From Mytilus edulis (Eukaryota > Mollusca > Bivalvia > Mytilida > Mytilidae), in assembly GCF_963676685.1 (NCBI RefSeq), contig NC_092350.1:65837674-65901673 (forward strand): DNA of 64,000 nt, given 5' to 3'. A program made the translations under genes and the position numbers. Positions 37,855 through 48,428 of this stretch are shown piece by piece. Every line of letters begins with the position of its first letter. Position 1 is the stretch's first letter. A model generated the notes under the pieces. It did no database searches. It was not told the DNA's origin and saw only the letters and a program-made list of their open reading frames with translations.

Positions 37855-38985
37855 GGTTGGGATCCCGCTATAACATGTTTAACCCCGGCACATTATGTAG
37901 TATGTGCCTGTCCTAAGTTAGGACCATGTATTTCAGTGGTTGTCGTTTGTTCATGAGTTACATATTTGTTTTCGTTCATTTTTTTTTTAAATAAATAAGA
38001 CCCCGTTCACACTTTTTATTGATTTAAACTAGACCGGTTCACTTTAGATCGGTTTAAGGGCTAATGTGAACGCATTGAATCGATCTTCAATCGGTCTAAA
38101 CTAAAACACCAAAAGAGGTAGTTTAGTTTGAATCGATCTAAAGTAAACCGATCTTACTTTAGATGTGAACGCAGAGATCGGTTTAAACTAGAACGATTGA
38201 ATCGAAAATAACGTATGCGCATGTATAGCGGCAAAACTATCTCTGAGGTTCGTTGTTTAACCCATATTTCTCTGTTAAAAGACCTTTAAAACAAACTGTA
38301 AACATGTTGTCTTCGCCATAGCATAGATTTGCGAAGTCTGTGTCTTCTTTTCTTATGTTGATTTTTTTTCTTTGCAGGAACCGCAGTATTTTCGGCGTCG
38401 TGTTGTTACTTCGTTGCTACAGTTATTTTTTTTCAAAATTAAAGAAAACTGCAATACATGTAACACCAGTATCAAAATTTTAAATTGTGATTCAAGAGAA
38501 ACAATAACTTTATCCAATTTTTTTTCCAAGTGTGTGTATCAGTGTATCAGCACATGAATTTGATAAATCAGTTCTATTTATACACAGTGTTTACAGTTTT
38601 ACGGGCAAAAAGGTTAGATCGATTACGTTTTTAATTGTAGTGTGAACGCAGTGGTTCATATTAGACCGATAGAGATCGATATGATTAAAGATAATGTGAA
38701 CGCTAACTGGTTTTATTTAGATCGATATAAATTAGATCGATAAAAAAAAAATGCTAGTGTGAACAGGGTCTAAGGCCGTAAGTTTTCTCGCTACAATTGT
38801 TTTACATTGTCATTTTAGGGCCTTTTATAGCTGACAATGCACTATGGGGTTTATACCACATCTTCATTTTTTATATATTTGCTCATGGCCGAAGGCCGTA
38901 CGGTGACCCATAGTTGTTAATTTCTGTGTCATTTTGTACGCTTGTGGAGATTTGTCTCATTGGCAATCATACCACATCTTCTTTT
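37855..38985 (+). repeat. Dispersed mussel repeat split by a MITE
   Basis: The left half (cctgtcctaagttaggacc ... gtttgttcatgagttac ... gttttcgttc) ends at 37998 and the right half resumes at 38771 (ggccgtaagttttctcgcta ... gaaggccgtacggtgaccca ... gtctcattggcaatcatacc). The right half also has a short internal rearrangement (taccacatcttc occurs twice). Confidence 0.7.
37999..38770. mobile_element. PIF/Harbinger-like MITE, 772 bp
   Basis: The ends gaccccgttcacac and gtgtgaacagggtc are inverted repeats with one indel, flanked by TAA on both sides (37996-37998, 38771-38773). Sub-terminal regions contain inverted iterations of gatcgatctaaa-like and gtgaacgca words. No transposase is encoded. 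TAA duplication and end sequence point to PIF/Harbinger (inference). Confidence 0.75.
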
Positions 38986-39111
38986 ATATCTATATTTATA
39001 GTATACACAAGGTATTGCCCCACAGTTAATATTTTTCCCTTTTTAAGAACACATTATTCTAAATCTATGCCTAGAAGTGTTTACTTCTCACTTCAGCTGT
39101 GATCACACTGT

Positions 39112-39467
39112 ACCGGATAGCACGAACGGACGCCTAACGGATAAATGAAAAGGGTTTCCGTTGACAAAATTGATATCCGCTGGGAGTCCGTTGATGAAGA
39201 TACGGATTAAAAACGGAAACGGAACGTACACATACTGTAAAAAAATGGACGCCTACCGGATGTACAACGGACACTTCATCCGTTGAACGTCCCTTAATTC
39301 AAAGTTTTGAACATTCTCAAAATTTTCCACCGGACAGAAAGGACATTGATGGATAAAACGGATACTGAACGGACATAAAACGAAAACTAAGGGATGTCTA
39401 ACTGACATGAACGGATTGAAAAAAGTTATCCGTTCGGCGTCCGTTTGCACTATCCAATAAGGTGTGA
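39112..39467. mobile_element. 'AACGGA' phrase-type inverted-repeat element
   Basis: The left end (gatcacactgtaccggatag then cacgaacggacgcc) is complementary to the right end (ggcgtccgtttgcactatcc then aataaggtgtgac) with several mismatches. The body repeats aacgga/tccgtt words at least ten times in both orientations. It is non-coding; the target duplication is unclear. Confidence 0.55.
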
Positions 39468-39483
39468 CTGGTGCTTAAAACTC

Positions 39484-39740
39484 CGGTCACATCTCACCAG
39501 ATAGCGCGAACGGACGCGGAACCAATAATTTTTTTTTGAATTCGTTCATGTCCATAAGCCGCATGTTGTTATCCTTTAGACGTCGGTCGATATCTGTTTC
39601 ATTTCGCTCAGTGTCGGACTGTCCGCTTTATCAGTCGTCGTCCGTTTTGTTCGATGGAAAAATTTGAGCATGTTCAAAACTTTGAACGGACGTTCAACGG
39701 ATGAAGTGTCCGGTGTAGCGTCCGTTTTTTTACAATACTC
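39484..39740. mobile_element. Partial, rearranged second 'AACGGA' element
   Basis: The left end (ggtcacatctcaccagatag then cgcgaacggacgc) matches the end of the neighbouring element. The segment 39655-39735 is an inverted copy of 39240-39330 (catccgttgaacgt...caaagttttgaacat). Confidence 0.5.
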
Positions 39741-40018
39741 GTCCGTTATGTGTCCGTTTTGTATCCGTTATTTGTCTTATACTAAGGTATATAGGATTTT
39801 ATTTCTGAGACAAGTGCCTGAGGAACTAGACATCAAAAGTTCAATGTAGGATAAAAAAATAATTAATTCATATAGTTTTTTTCACTAAAATGTCCCGAAA
39901 TGTAAAACAATTCAAACTACAAAACTAACGAACTAATTTATTCCACGGGTAGTAAGGTCGTCATATCGAGGAGCGTTTAGTACAGTGATTTTGTCATAGT
40001 TTGGATAAGTTTGACATG

Positions 40019-41309
40019 GTTAATTTATGTTGCTTCCCTAAACTATTGTCTCAGTTCTATTCACACGAGCAGATAAAAAGCATATAAGATGCTTGAATCT
40101 GTATTGGGGGTCAAACGATCTATATTGGAATTGTTGTTTCACGAAATTAACGCAGAATAAGCAAGATATCGGAATTGCTATGGTTTGGTTAAGCGATTGA
40201 CATGGTTCGGTTAAGAGTCTAGAAATTCGTCATGGTTTTGGTCAAGATTGTCATGGTTTAGATAGAAATAAATATATATGTGTTTCACTTTAATACTCAA
40301 AATTTTATTGATAGCGCCTGTTATTGACAGAGTTACACTATATATTAACTGCCGGAGAAGAAAAAAAGCCTGTTTAACCAAATTTAGTGGGTGTAATCGT
40401 CAAAGCGAAAGTTAAACATGTCATGTTACTTTTCGTAAGTTTTCTACAATATAAATTGAAAAGTCACTGCTCTTTTAACATGTTTAAAGTAGCTTTCGAT
40501 ATAATTTTACAAAAAAAAAAGACAAAGCGTTGCTTCTGTTTCACATGCAATCTTTTCTCCATATGTCCATACTTGACTCTACCGGGGATATCATGAGCGG
40601 CATCACTAGTCAAATAGCTAAAGACTTCTACTCAAAAGTGGCAGCCAGTCAAAAGTAATTCTTGTTTTTCATTTTCTTTTCTAGAAAACTATACATTTAA
40701 TGGGTTTTTTTTATTTTAAATTTTGAACCAGTTTATGATGAATAAAAGGAGATGTGGGGTTATAGGTAACCCAACTACAAAACTAATTAAAAAATATTAA
40801 GAGGACATCAATAAGTCTTCAACCATTTACGAAACCGAATAGTTACGCGTGACATGGACAACAGTTTTAAAACTTATTGGTTTTAAAACTATAATAGGTG
40901 AAATTACAATAAAAAGTACTTTCAAAGTTCGAATTCAAAATATGAAAGATCACATTTCCAATTTTGGATTTAAGCCGATATAATGTTCAAGTTTATCAAT
41001 TATTATTAGGAATCAATAAAAATCTTTGTAATATTGTATAAATGCATCGTGAATAGTATCATTAAATTATTTCAAATATTTTACTTTTTATGTAATATAG
41101 TTTCTATACTTTCTGAAAAAAAAACTCCTGCTATCTAGTTTTAAGTATGCGGTGGTATATTATTAAATGTGATTGAAAAAAAGGATTGAAATTCAAAGAA
41201 ACACGTGTTATATTGTCCGCTACATGTACATTTAAACTGTGTACGACCTTAATTTTGACCTGGCTAGACAAGAAATCATCGTTTGTAATAGGACAGAACG
41301 CATAATAAG
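40019..41309. other. Left non-coding part of the 5.24-kb element
   Basis: It holds sub-terminal gtcatggtt-type motifs (about 40010-40260) and then AT-rich DNA. An open frame at 40387-40596 has no recognisable features. The stretch before the ATG at 41310 should contain the promoter of the zinc-finger gene, but no TATA box stands out. Confidence 0.4.
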
Positions 41310-42723
41310 ATGGACGAAGATGAAACAGATGGTAAGTTTGTTGATATATATCACAAGTACACTTCATTTGAACTTCTTAGAACATTCAATGATATATTTA
41401 TGCTATCTATATTTGCCGTTTATCACTTTTGCATATTTGATTTTAAATTTACAAGGTAATATCAAATGTAAGATGACGTGGAAAATACATATATGAGACA
41501 GCAAACCAACAACACAAACATGAATTCTTCAACAATAGGATGAGTTAAATAGGCCAAACTCTATATCTGCTTGTTTCTATAAAATAGGTTAATAAATTGA
41601 ACAGAGACAACCAGAGATCTGAAACCATCAAACTATTCTAAGTATAGCGTTAAACAGTAAGGTATGACATAGGACAACTTGCCGCGTCACTAGGTTCTAG
41701 ACTTTTTTGATGAGTCGCAACTTCGGAATTCAGTAAACATGTTTTTGCAATTAAATGTGTAAAACCCTTCCTTTCACAATAGTTAGCATTTATGAATGCC
41801 TGTTTGGTGTCTGTGTTGAAAAGTTATATTTTCATGATTTCGTAGTTTATAACTTCTTTTCAATTTGTGTTACTAAATATGTTTAGCATAAAAACAACGC
41901 AGCCAAATTCATAATTGTGTTTTTTTTGTTATTTATTTACACGATAAGGCTCCAAATTTTACACAAATGCATTGAATTGGACTCATACAATTTTTCAGAG
42001 GCAATTGCATCTATTGCTCCTTTAGACGGGTCATTTGAAGCTGTTGGTGATACTGATTTAATTGAAGAAACAGTGGTTTCACTCAATAAAGATGATGACA
42101 AATTAGATGAAAACAATAACGAAGATCAACAGGGTTTGCCAAAAAGAACTAAAGCTCAGTGCGACATCTGTTCTAAAATTGTTCAAAGAAGATGTCTAAC
42201 ACGCCACATGAGAACACACGGGGATCAACTGATTTGTTCTCATTGCCCAGCGAAATTCTCAGATAGATGGGCTTTGACCGAACACGAAGCACGACATTCA
42301 AACCCTTTAATGTGCGATCTTTGCGGCAAAAAATATACATCGAGAATAGGCCTAAGTCGTCATTTAAGAGACCATGCTAGTTCACGCCCAATAGAATGTG
42401 ATATTTGCCATCAACGGTTTAACGATAACGCACATTTTGAAGGTCATCGCAACAGTAAACATTTAAACTACAAACCGTTTAAATGTACCGTATGCAGCAA
42501 GGCTTTCGCTTATAGACAATCAATGACAAGACATGTCAAAGAATGTCAAGGGAATACGTCCTACAACTGTATGGAATGTAATGCTGTGTTTAACAGCAAG
42601 CGTTCACTAGACCAGCACCATAGTGGGAAACACGGCCAGAAAGAGCATACATGTATGTGTGGAAAGTCCTTCCGTTGGGTTCGATCATTCACCAGACATA
42701 GTAAAATTTGTAAAACAAAATAA
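41310..42723 (+). CDS. C2H2 zinc-finger protein, seven fingers, two exons (248 aa)
   Basis: Exon 1 is 41310-41331 (MDEDETD, then a split codon, donor ggtaagt) and exon 2 is 41999-42723 (acceptor tttttcag); the phases agree and give 747 nt. An alternative ATG at 41917 would stay open through the acceptor but yields a hydrophobic N-terminus unlike the rest. After an acidic N-terminus there are seven C2H2-type units: CDICSKIVQRRCLTRHMRTH, CSHCPAKF...H, CDLCGKKY...H, CDICHQRF...H, CTVCSKAF...C, CMECNAVF...H and CMCGKSF...C. Two end in Cys rather than a second His (C2HC). Such arrays bind DNA. The gene lies wholly inside the inverted-repeat element, so a role in recognising its sub-terminal repeats or regulating its partner is plausible but inferred. 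A polyadenylation signal AATAAA is at 42739-42744, 16 bp after the stop. Confidence 0.85.
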
Positions 42724-42879
42724 TTTATTAAAGTATTTAATAAATTTAAAAGTTGATTTTTTTATTCATTTCTAGCATTCAAAAAGTTTAAATGATATAT
42801 TGTCTCATTTTCAAGATAATGACATTTTTAGATATCATAACATGCTCTTTTATGAGGAAGGATTTTTTCTTCATCTTTC

Positions 42880-44106
42880 CTATGGTACTGACGAATCCCT
42901 TGAGATCAACTGATTTGTTCTCATTGCCGACTTTTCCATTATTTTGTTCAGATTGGTTTCTTTTCCAATGAGATATTGTCGCAAGACTTTTAATCTTTGA
43001 CAAAGAATTTCAAAAATGTCAAATAGTCCTTTCTTTAATTGAGTTACCTGTTCATTGTCTCTTAAAATATTAAGACTTTCATGTTCTAATGCTATCAATG
43101 AGTTTATTTTTTCTTTTATACATTGAATAACCTGCATATCGGCTTCGAATTCTGTTTGCTTTTCTAACCTGTTATGTTTGTCCTCATACCCCCATAGGTC
43201 TACCGGTATAGAATCACCACCTCTTCCCGAGTTAATTTTTTTCAGGTCAACACAAATTTTCCAGCTTTTTGTCGTGACGTCGTCTGTTGTGGAAATAAAA
43301 GATATCAATTCTTTTATAATTCCAGGTTGAATGGATTTTGGCAGAACTGTTGGCATGCACGACAAGCTTGCTTTGCTAGGAACAGCAAAATTTAATTTTG
43401 AATTTTCAGGATCAAGTTTTCCTCGTTTTCCAATATTTTCCATTACCAAGTGTTGGTTACCAAGTCCCCTCATGAAATTTAAAAATTTTGTATGGAATAG
43501 CCGAAAACCGATTTGCCAAAAACTTTTACTTCTATCGCTATAGCGCATAGCTGAGATTTTAGATTCAGAAAACCAACGGACAACATCTAAAAATAACAAA
43601 AAGGCTATACTCTGCATGGGAAATCTGTCTTGTAGTGTAAGATGTATGAAAAGCCAAAAGTTATCTCTTTGACTGTCGTTGTTAGGGATTTTATCCAAGA
43701 CTGTGGCTAGGTTTATCTCGTGTGGCTGTTTGCATTCTTCCTGAAATTCATTATCTTTATTCGAATCATCCTCCATTCTTAAATCGTAATCCTCAGATTT
43801 AGAAAAATTTTCATTGGACTTTGCCGAGCAAACTTCAGTAATAGAAAAATTTTCAATTGCCTTTTCCGAGCAAACTTCAGTAATTTTGATCTTTTCATCT
43901 CCTGGGCTTATCCATATTTTCTTGTTTTCACTTTTCAAAATTTCTGGAATGATATGATAATGTTTGGATACATACCCACTCACACCATCTTTAGTTGTTT
44001 TTCGTTTTACTGAAAGAAATCTATCTCCATGATTTAGTATGGTGTGTCCTAGAATTGAAAATATGTCTAAATTGTAAAGCTCACAATATTGGCACCTGAA
44101 TTCCAT
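42880..44106 (-). CDS. 408-aa protein of unrecognised function, element-borne
   Basis: A single long open frame on the minus strand with ATG at 44106 directly after a splice acceptor (tttcag, 44108-44113), so a 5' untranslated exon is likely. The N-terminus has a C2H2-like motif (CQYCELYNLDIFSILGHTI then LNH). Two copies of ITEVCS(E/A)K follow (about residues 70-95), then an acidic linker, and a conserved-looking core: FLLFLDVVRWFSESK, FWQIGFRLFHTKFLNFMRG, NFAVPSKASLS, then SWKICVDLKKINSGRGGD and VDLWGYED. The C-terminal third is helical. I recall similar uncharacterised proteins from molluscs and cnidarians, longer at the C-terminus; this is memory, not a search. The CVDLKK...VDLWGYED region could be part of a nuclease or transposase fold (weak inference). 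The last 15 residues include a 25-nt segment identical to part of the zinc-finger gene, so the end may be altered. AATAAA on this strand is at 42761-42766. Confidence 0.72.
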   Translation of the reverse strand: MEFRCQYCELYNLDIFSILGHTILNHGDRFLSVKRKTTKDGVSGYVSKHYHIIPEILKSENKKIWISPGDEKIKITEVCSEKAIENFSITEVCSAKSNENFSKSEDYDLRMEDDSNKDNEFQEECKQPHEINLATVLDKIPNNDSQRDNFWLFIHLTLQDRFPMQSIAFLLFLDVVRWFSESKISAMRYSDRSKSFWQIGFRLFHTKFLNFMRGLGNQHLVMENIGKRGKLDPENSKLNFAVPSKASLSCMPTVLPKSIQPGIIKELISFISTTDDVTTKSWKICVDLKKINSGRGGDSIPVDLWGYEDKHNRLEKQTEFEADMQVIQCIKEKINSLIALEHESLNILRDNEQVTQLKKGLFDIFEILCQRLKVLRQYLIGKETNLNKIMEKSAMRTNQLISRDSSVP

Positions 44107-45109
44107 CCTGAAATTTAAAAGAAGCTATCTTAGAATCATGACTTTTTATCATTTTCTATTTGTTTGAAACTAGGTCTCACTTAAATATCAGTACTTTATT
44201 TGTGTCTTTAGTGTTTCTGTTACTTGATTTTCTTGTTTAAACCCGATCTGGTGAGTTTACATGTGTTGCATGGTTAAGGCGAAGAAGAAGTTGGGGAGCC
44301 CGCAAACATGTTTTACTTCGCAATATTTTGTATGTAGTTAAGTGTCTGTAATGCCGTGAATATCGCATGTAACTGCGTATCATATTTTGTTATTTATTTT
44401 GCACAGAAATTAGGCTGATGGTTTTCTAATTGGAATTCCTATACATTGAATTTTGTCGCAGCCATTTATATCTTGCTGAGACATATGGTTTTGCTCATCG
44501 TTGAATGTTGAAGGCCTCTTGATGACAAATAGCTGCTAACATCTACGTCATTTGATCTCAGGTGGATAGTTATCTCATTGGCAATCATATTGCATCTACT
44601 TATAACATATTACTACATTGTATGTGCGTTTTTATGTCCTTTTGTGTTTCAAATGGAACGACTTTTGTTAATTTTGATAGTAACTCTTCATTATACACGA
44701 CAAGAATTACATAACTGAACCATGTCGAACATGAACTTAACCATGACACGAATGAACCAAACCATGACACAGATATTTCAGTAATTTTGAATTGATTGCA
44801 AAAGTAGGTATTTTTCAGAATAATTGACCGCAGTGTTATATCACGAAGATATATGTGATGTAATAGACTGTAAGAAAATAATTTTTTTTATGCACGATAA
44901 ACCAATTAGCAAGTTTTAAATTTTGACATACGCAAGCTTTGTTCTGTGTTAAATCATTAACCATATGATACAACTTGTGATGTACTAACATATTTACTTT
45001 ATACAAATGTACTTACTAGCTTGAATTACTTATCATCAGAAGTTCCGTTTACAAAATATCCCAGTGTTTACATTTTTGCATTGATTGTTATCAAAAAGAC
45101 TTAACACCG
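44107..45109. other. Right non-coding part of the 5.24-kb element
   Basis: It contains a fragment of the dispersed mussel repeat (about 44455-44597, ggttttgctcatcgttgaat then gttatctcattggcaatcat) and the sub-terminal aaccatgac motifs (44717-44772). No exon was found besides a probable untranslated leader of the 408-aa gene. Confidence 0.45.
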
Positions 45110-45219
45110 TCATGTCAAACTTATCCAAACTATGACACAATCACTGTACTAAACGCTCCTCGATATGACGACCTTACTACCCGTGTTATTCACAAACAAG
45201 AAAATGTTCTAATAAACGG

Positions 45220-45495
45220 ATGCCCCATCCGCATTATCATTTTCTATGTTCAGTGGACCGTGAAAATGGGATGAAAACTCGAATTTGGCATTAAATTAGA
45301 AAGATCGTATCACAAGGAACGTGTGTACTAAGTTTCAAGTTGATTGGACTTCAACTTCATCAAGAACTTCCTCGACCAAAAACTTTAACCTGAAGCGGGA
45401 TGGACAGACGAACTGACGGATGAATGGACGAACGACCGAAAGAACAGACGGAGTCACAGACCAGAAAACATAATGCCCATATATGGGGCATAAAA
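45220..45495 (+). repeat. Dispersed bivalve repeat ('ggggcataaa' family)
   Basis: It reads gatgccccatccg, accgtgaaaatgggatgaaa, aagtttcaagttgattggac, aactttaacctgaagcggga, then iterated gacggacgaacga and ends accagaaaacataatgccca, ggggcataaaa. I recognise this as a common short repeat in mussels; its class is unknown to me. Confidence 0.7.
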
Positions 45496-45499
45496 ATGA

Positions 45500-46320
45500 A
45501 CGAACAAAAGTATGTAACACATTAACAAACGACAACCACTAAATTACAATCTGTTTTTTTTTTCAAGCATAATATTATCTGTTCACTTATCAGCACGGCT
45601 TTGCGATGACAAATTATATATGTAAACTAAACTGTTTTGTAATTGAGATACGATTATGTTTATTCTAATTGGTTTAGATCGTGTATTTTTCTGTATTCTC
45701 ACCTTATTTTCAGAAAACTTAAGACAAATAGACTATTTTTATGTTACCGACTTTTGTCTTCGAATTACATATTGTAATGTTAACAAGTGTGGACACAGAT
45801 GAGTGTGGATAGTATGTTTTGATGTTGGACAGTTACTTATGACAAAAGGGAGTTCTATGTTTTCCTATATGGTGTTATTAACGGCGTTGCACGATGACAA
45901 CCAACCTGAGCATTAGGAGTATCGTTTATTCAATATTTAGTTTTTATGTTCAAGATGGGCATGGAAGAGACAGACAAGTAATTACATTAGTTACCAACTG
46001 ATTATGATCGAATATGTTCCACATCTTTGATTTTTGTGATGTTAACTATATGATAGGAAATTCTGGTACTCGGCCAATTAAGAGCAACCAAAATAATTTA
46101 AGTCGAAGAAATAAAAACTTCTAAGTCCAAAGTCGGTAATACTAGTCTATTTAGTACATTTCTTTTTGTTCAAGTGCGAAAATTCATGTCAAATCCTCTT
46201 AAATTTGTACTAAGATCTGAGTAGTTACATGTGGAAACCCCTTCAGTTGTTCTCTAAACAATTGGTTTTTTAATTGTATGTTATATTTGTATGTACATTG
46301 TGTACTTTATTCTTCTGCTT
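45500..46320. other. Gene-free stretch
   Basis: No exon seen. 46234-46278 carries a 3' end (gttgttctctaaacaattgg then ttttttaattgta) related to the element in intron 1 of the TNP2 gene. Confidence 0.4.
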
Positions 46321-46324
46321 ACAG

Positions 46325-46621
46325 AGAACGATGTGGTACGTCACTTCCGGACAACACATAAATACAGTAGAAATGCCAAATACACAAATGGTTCAGACAG
46401 GAGCTGAACAAGATGTATCTGGCATTAACCCAGCGAAGGGCATGAGACGAGAAACTCAAGTGTCCACATATCAGTTGGCAGAAGGTCGACCAGGTCAAGA
46501 GATCAACATGCAACAACTACCACCTCAATCTTATAAAAATAAGTTCTCATCACTTGCTCCTCGATTTGTTATATGTCGCCGTGCTACATGTACCACCATA
46601 GAAGATCTGATAACTATATAA
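46325..46621 (+). CDS. Possible terminal exon, unrecognised protein
   Basis: A splice acceptor (ttctgcttacag) ends at 46324 and the following frame is open to a stop at 46621 (RTMWYVTSGQHINTV ... YQLAEGRPGQEINMQQLPPQ). The composition is Gln/Pro/Thr-rich and soluble, unlike the low-complexity open frames nearby, but no domain is recognisable. A competing frame from the same acceptor (ENDVVRHFRTTHKYSRN) stops after about 27 residues. No upstream exon was found that fits. Weak call. Confidence 0.3.
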   Translation, partial: RTMWYVTSGQHINTVEMPNTQMVQTGAEQDVSGINPAKGMRRETQVSTYQLAEGRPGQEINMQQLPPQSYKNKFSSLAPRFVICRRATCTTIEDLITI

Positions 46622-46639
46622 ATACATGCGCAGCTATTG

Positions 46640-47690
46640 CTTAACATATACCATATACAATGTATATTATGTTCTATCACCTTTATCATCTTGTCTTGCC
46701 ATTTTTTAAGAAATTAATGTTATTAAAATGTTTTACGTCTGACTCAATATTTTTTAAAATTCGATTTTCATTTTTGTAATTTGCATAATATGTATTGTAA
46801 CATAATACGGCATTTTTTCCTTTGATGTTTATACGTGATAATCTGCATAATAGTTCGGTTTTTGAAAAACGATGGTTTAATATAAAGATTGATACTAGTA
46901 TGTTATTTCATTAAAAAGAATCATGACGTGCTTAGTCCTTGCAACTCCATGTAGATAGGCGGAGCTTGGACTGTGGTTTAATCTATTATTTTTTTTTATG
47001 TTAAACCATGATTTAAACTCCGCCAGTTTGTTACGTCTCCGTGTGATTGACAGTTTAGTAAATGCACGAGGACAAGGATTTCGTTTGTATTACAAAGAGG
47101 ATTAATTTTCTACTTTCCGTCACTGACTTTATAATTTCAACGGGGTTGTCTGTTTATACCTGAGCCGGAATATTTATTGCAATACAATTTTGTTGGGGAA
47201 AATCTTTTTTTTTCAATTCAGAAAAATAACTTTTTGTCATATCTGATGTGCCGTATCCGAACTGGACCGGTTTTCTCGTGCGCGCGCTAAGCAGTGGGCT
47301 AGAACGACACTTCAACTGTTTTTTATTGGATAAAAAATTACCAGTCCACTTTTGAATGATGTTACAAAACATATACACCACGCCTTACTCATTAACACAT
47401 TTAAACGAACTCATCCTGCGGATTCGTCGTTTAAATATGTTAACTAGTAAATAGCGTGGTATATATAATACTTCAATGTATGAATATAGTTTATGAAACA
47501 GTGTACAAAAGTAAACAACTAAAGATAAAGTAGCCAGACAAGTTTTAGCATTTCTGAAATTATCTAGCGCAAAGTACCAATGTGATGAGCCTTTTCATCT
47601 GAGTTATAAAGTTTGTTCTTAAGTTGTACTTCTCCACCAGCACCAGGTAATGGTAGGTTTGAGCGTTCACAAACATAGTTAACCCCGCCA
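46640..47690. other. Gene-free stretch
   Basis: Contains a loose inverted repeat around 46955-47035 (gcggagcttggactgtggtt versus aaaccatgatttaaactccgcc). No supportable gene. Confidence 0.4.
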
Positions 47691-47802
47691 AATTATGTAC
47701 TTGCCGATACTAAGTCAAAAGCTTGTAGTCCAGTGGATGTCATTGGTCCATGTCAGTCATATCAATTTTGTTTTTCGTAAAATGTTTTGTTACAAATTAG
47801 GG
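47691..47802 (+). repeat. Left half of a dispersed mussel repeat (split by the 14.6-kb element)
   Basis: It reads ccccgccaaattatgtactt, ggatgtcattggtccatgtc and gtttttcgtaaaatg, matching the uninterrupted copy at 31200. It continues at 62400 (gcgttaattttcttgattt, gcgggacc..., cggccgtacggtta, gataatcatacaac). The break coincides with the target duplication aaattaggg. Confidence 0.65.
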
Positions 47803-48428
47803 ACCAGACTCAAGCTGGCAGCCACTTTCATCGGCCAATGAAGATAGCAGCCACTTTTTTCCAGCAGCCAATTTTGACGATATGTCTAAAAACCAAAAAA
47901 CTGCGTTAGGCTCAAAAGTTCCAAAAATCGCTAAATCTTAGTTAAATGCAATCTAACAGCGGAAATCGACAATTTCACGGTTTCTGCTAATTTCTAAAGC
48001 ATTTCATTCCGTTTTAAATATGTATGTAAGCGGTCTGTCCTTTATTTGACATTCGATAATTGATATTCAATATCCAACCGACTGCTAGCAGTCGGTTCAA
48101 TATTTAAATTTAGTTGAAAATCACTATAAAGATACCATTCTATGACCCCTTCAAGCTGTCATAAATTTTCGTTGTCCTCGAATATAAACCCTGATACAAG
48201 TTGTATATTTGTCTTTATGTTATATAGATTTTTATCAATAAAACATTACAGAGGATTCACCAAAGATGCAATTTAATATATAAAATATGAAACAAAATCC
48301 AATTACTCCAGAAACATATAGAAATATACATAGAAATACTTATGGAACGCCAAAAAAGAAAAGAAATTAATAGTGACCACCTACCAGAGACTGCTTAAAT
48401 GACGGTGACCACCCTAAGACGACTTTGG

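Larger units (their letters stand above)
39944..45185. mobile_element. 5.24-kb two-gene element with inverted ends and 6-bp target duplication
   Basis: The ends 39944-40018 and 45110-45185 are inverted repeats (cacgggtagtaaggtcgtca at both termini) with one mismatch and one indel. They are flanked by a perfect 6-bp direct repeat ttattc (39938-39943, 45186-45191). Sub-terminal zones contain gtcatggtt words on the left (40198-40260) and their complement on the right (44717-44772). Inside are two convergent genes: a spliced C2H2 protein (41310-42723) and a 408-aa protein (44106-42880). No standard transposase is recognisable. The 6-bp duplication and CAC termini do not let me assign a superfamily. 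Confidence 0.82.

Noticed and set aside
41917-41998. Start of the zinc-finger gene at the in-frame ATG 41917 (MFFLLFIYTI)
   Set aside because: It gives an unlikely hydrophobic N-terminus. An ATG exon at 41310 with a strong donor joins in phase to the acceptor at 41998.
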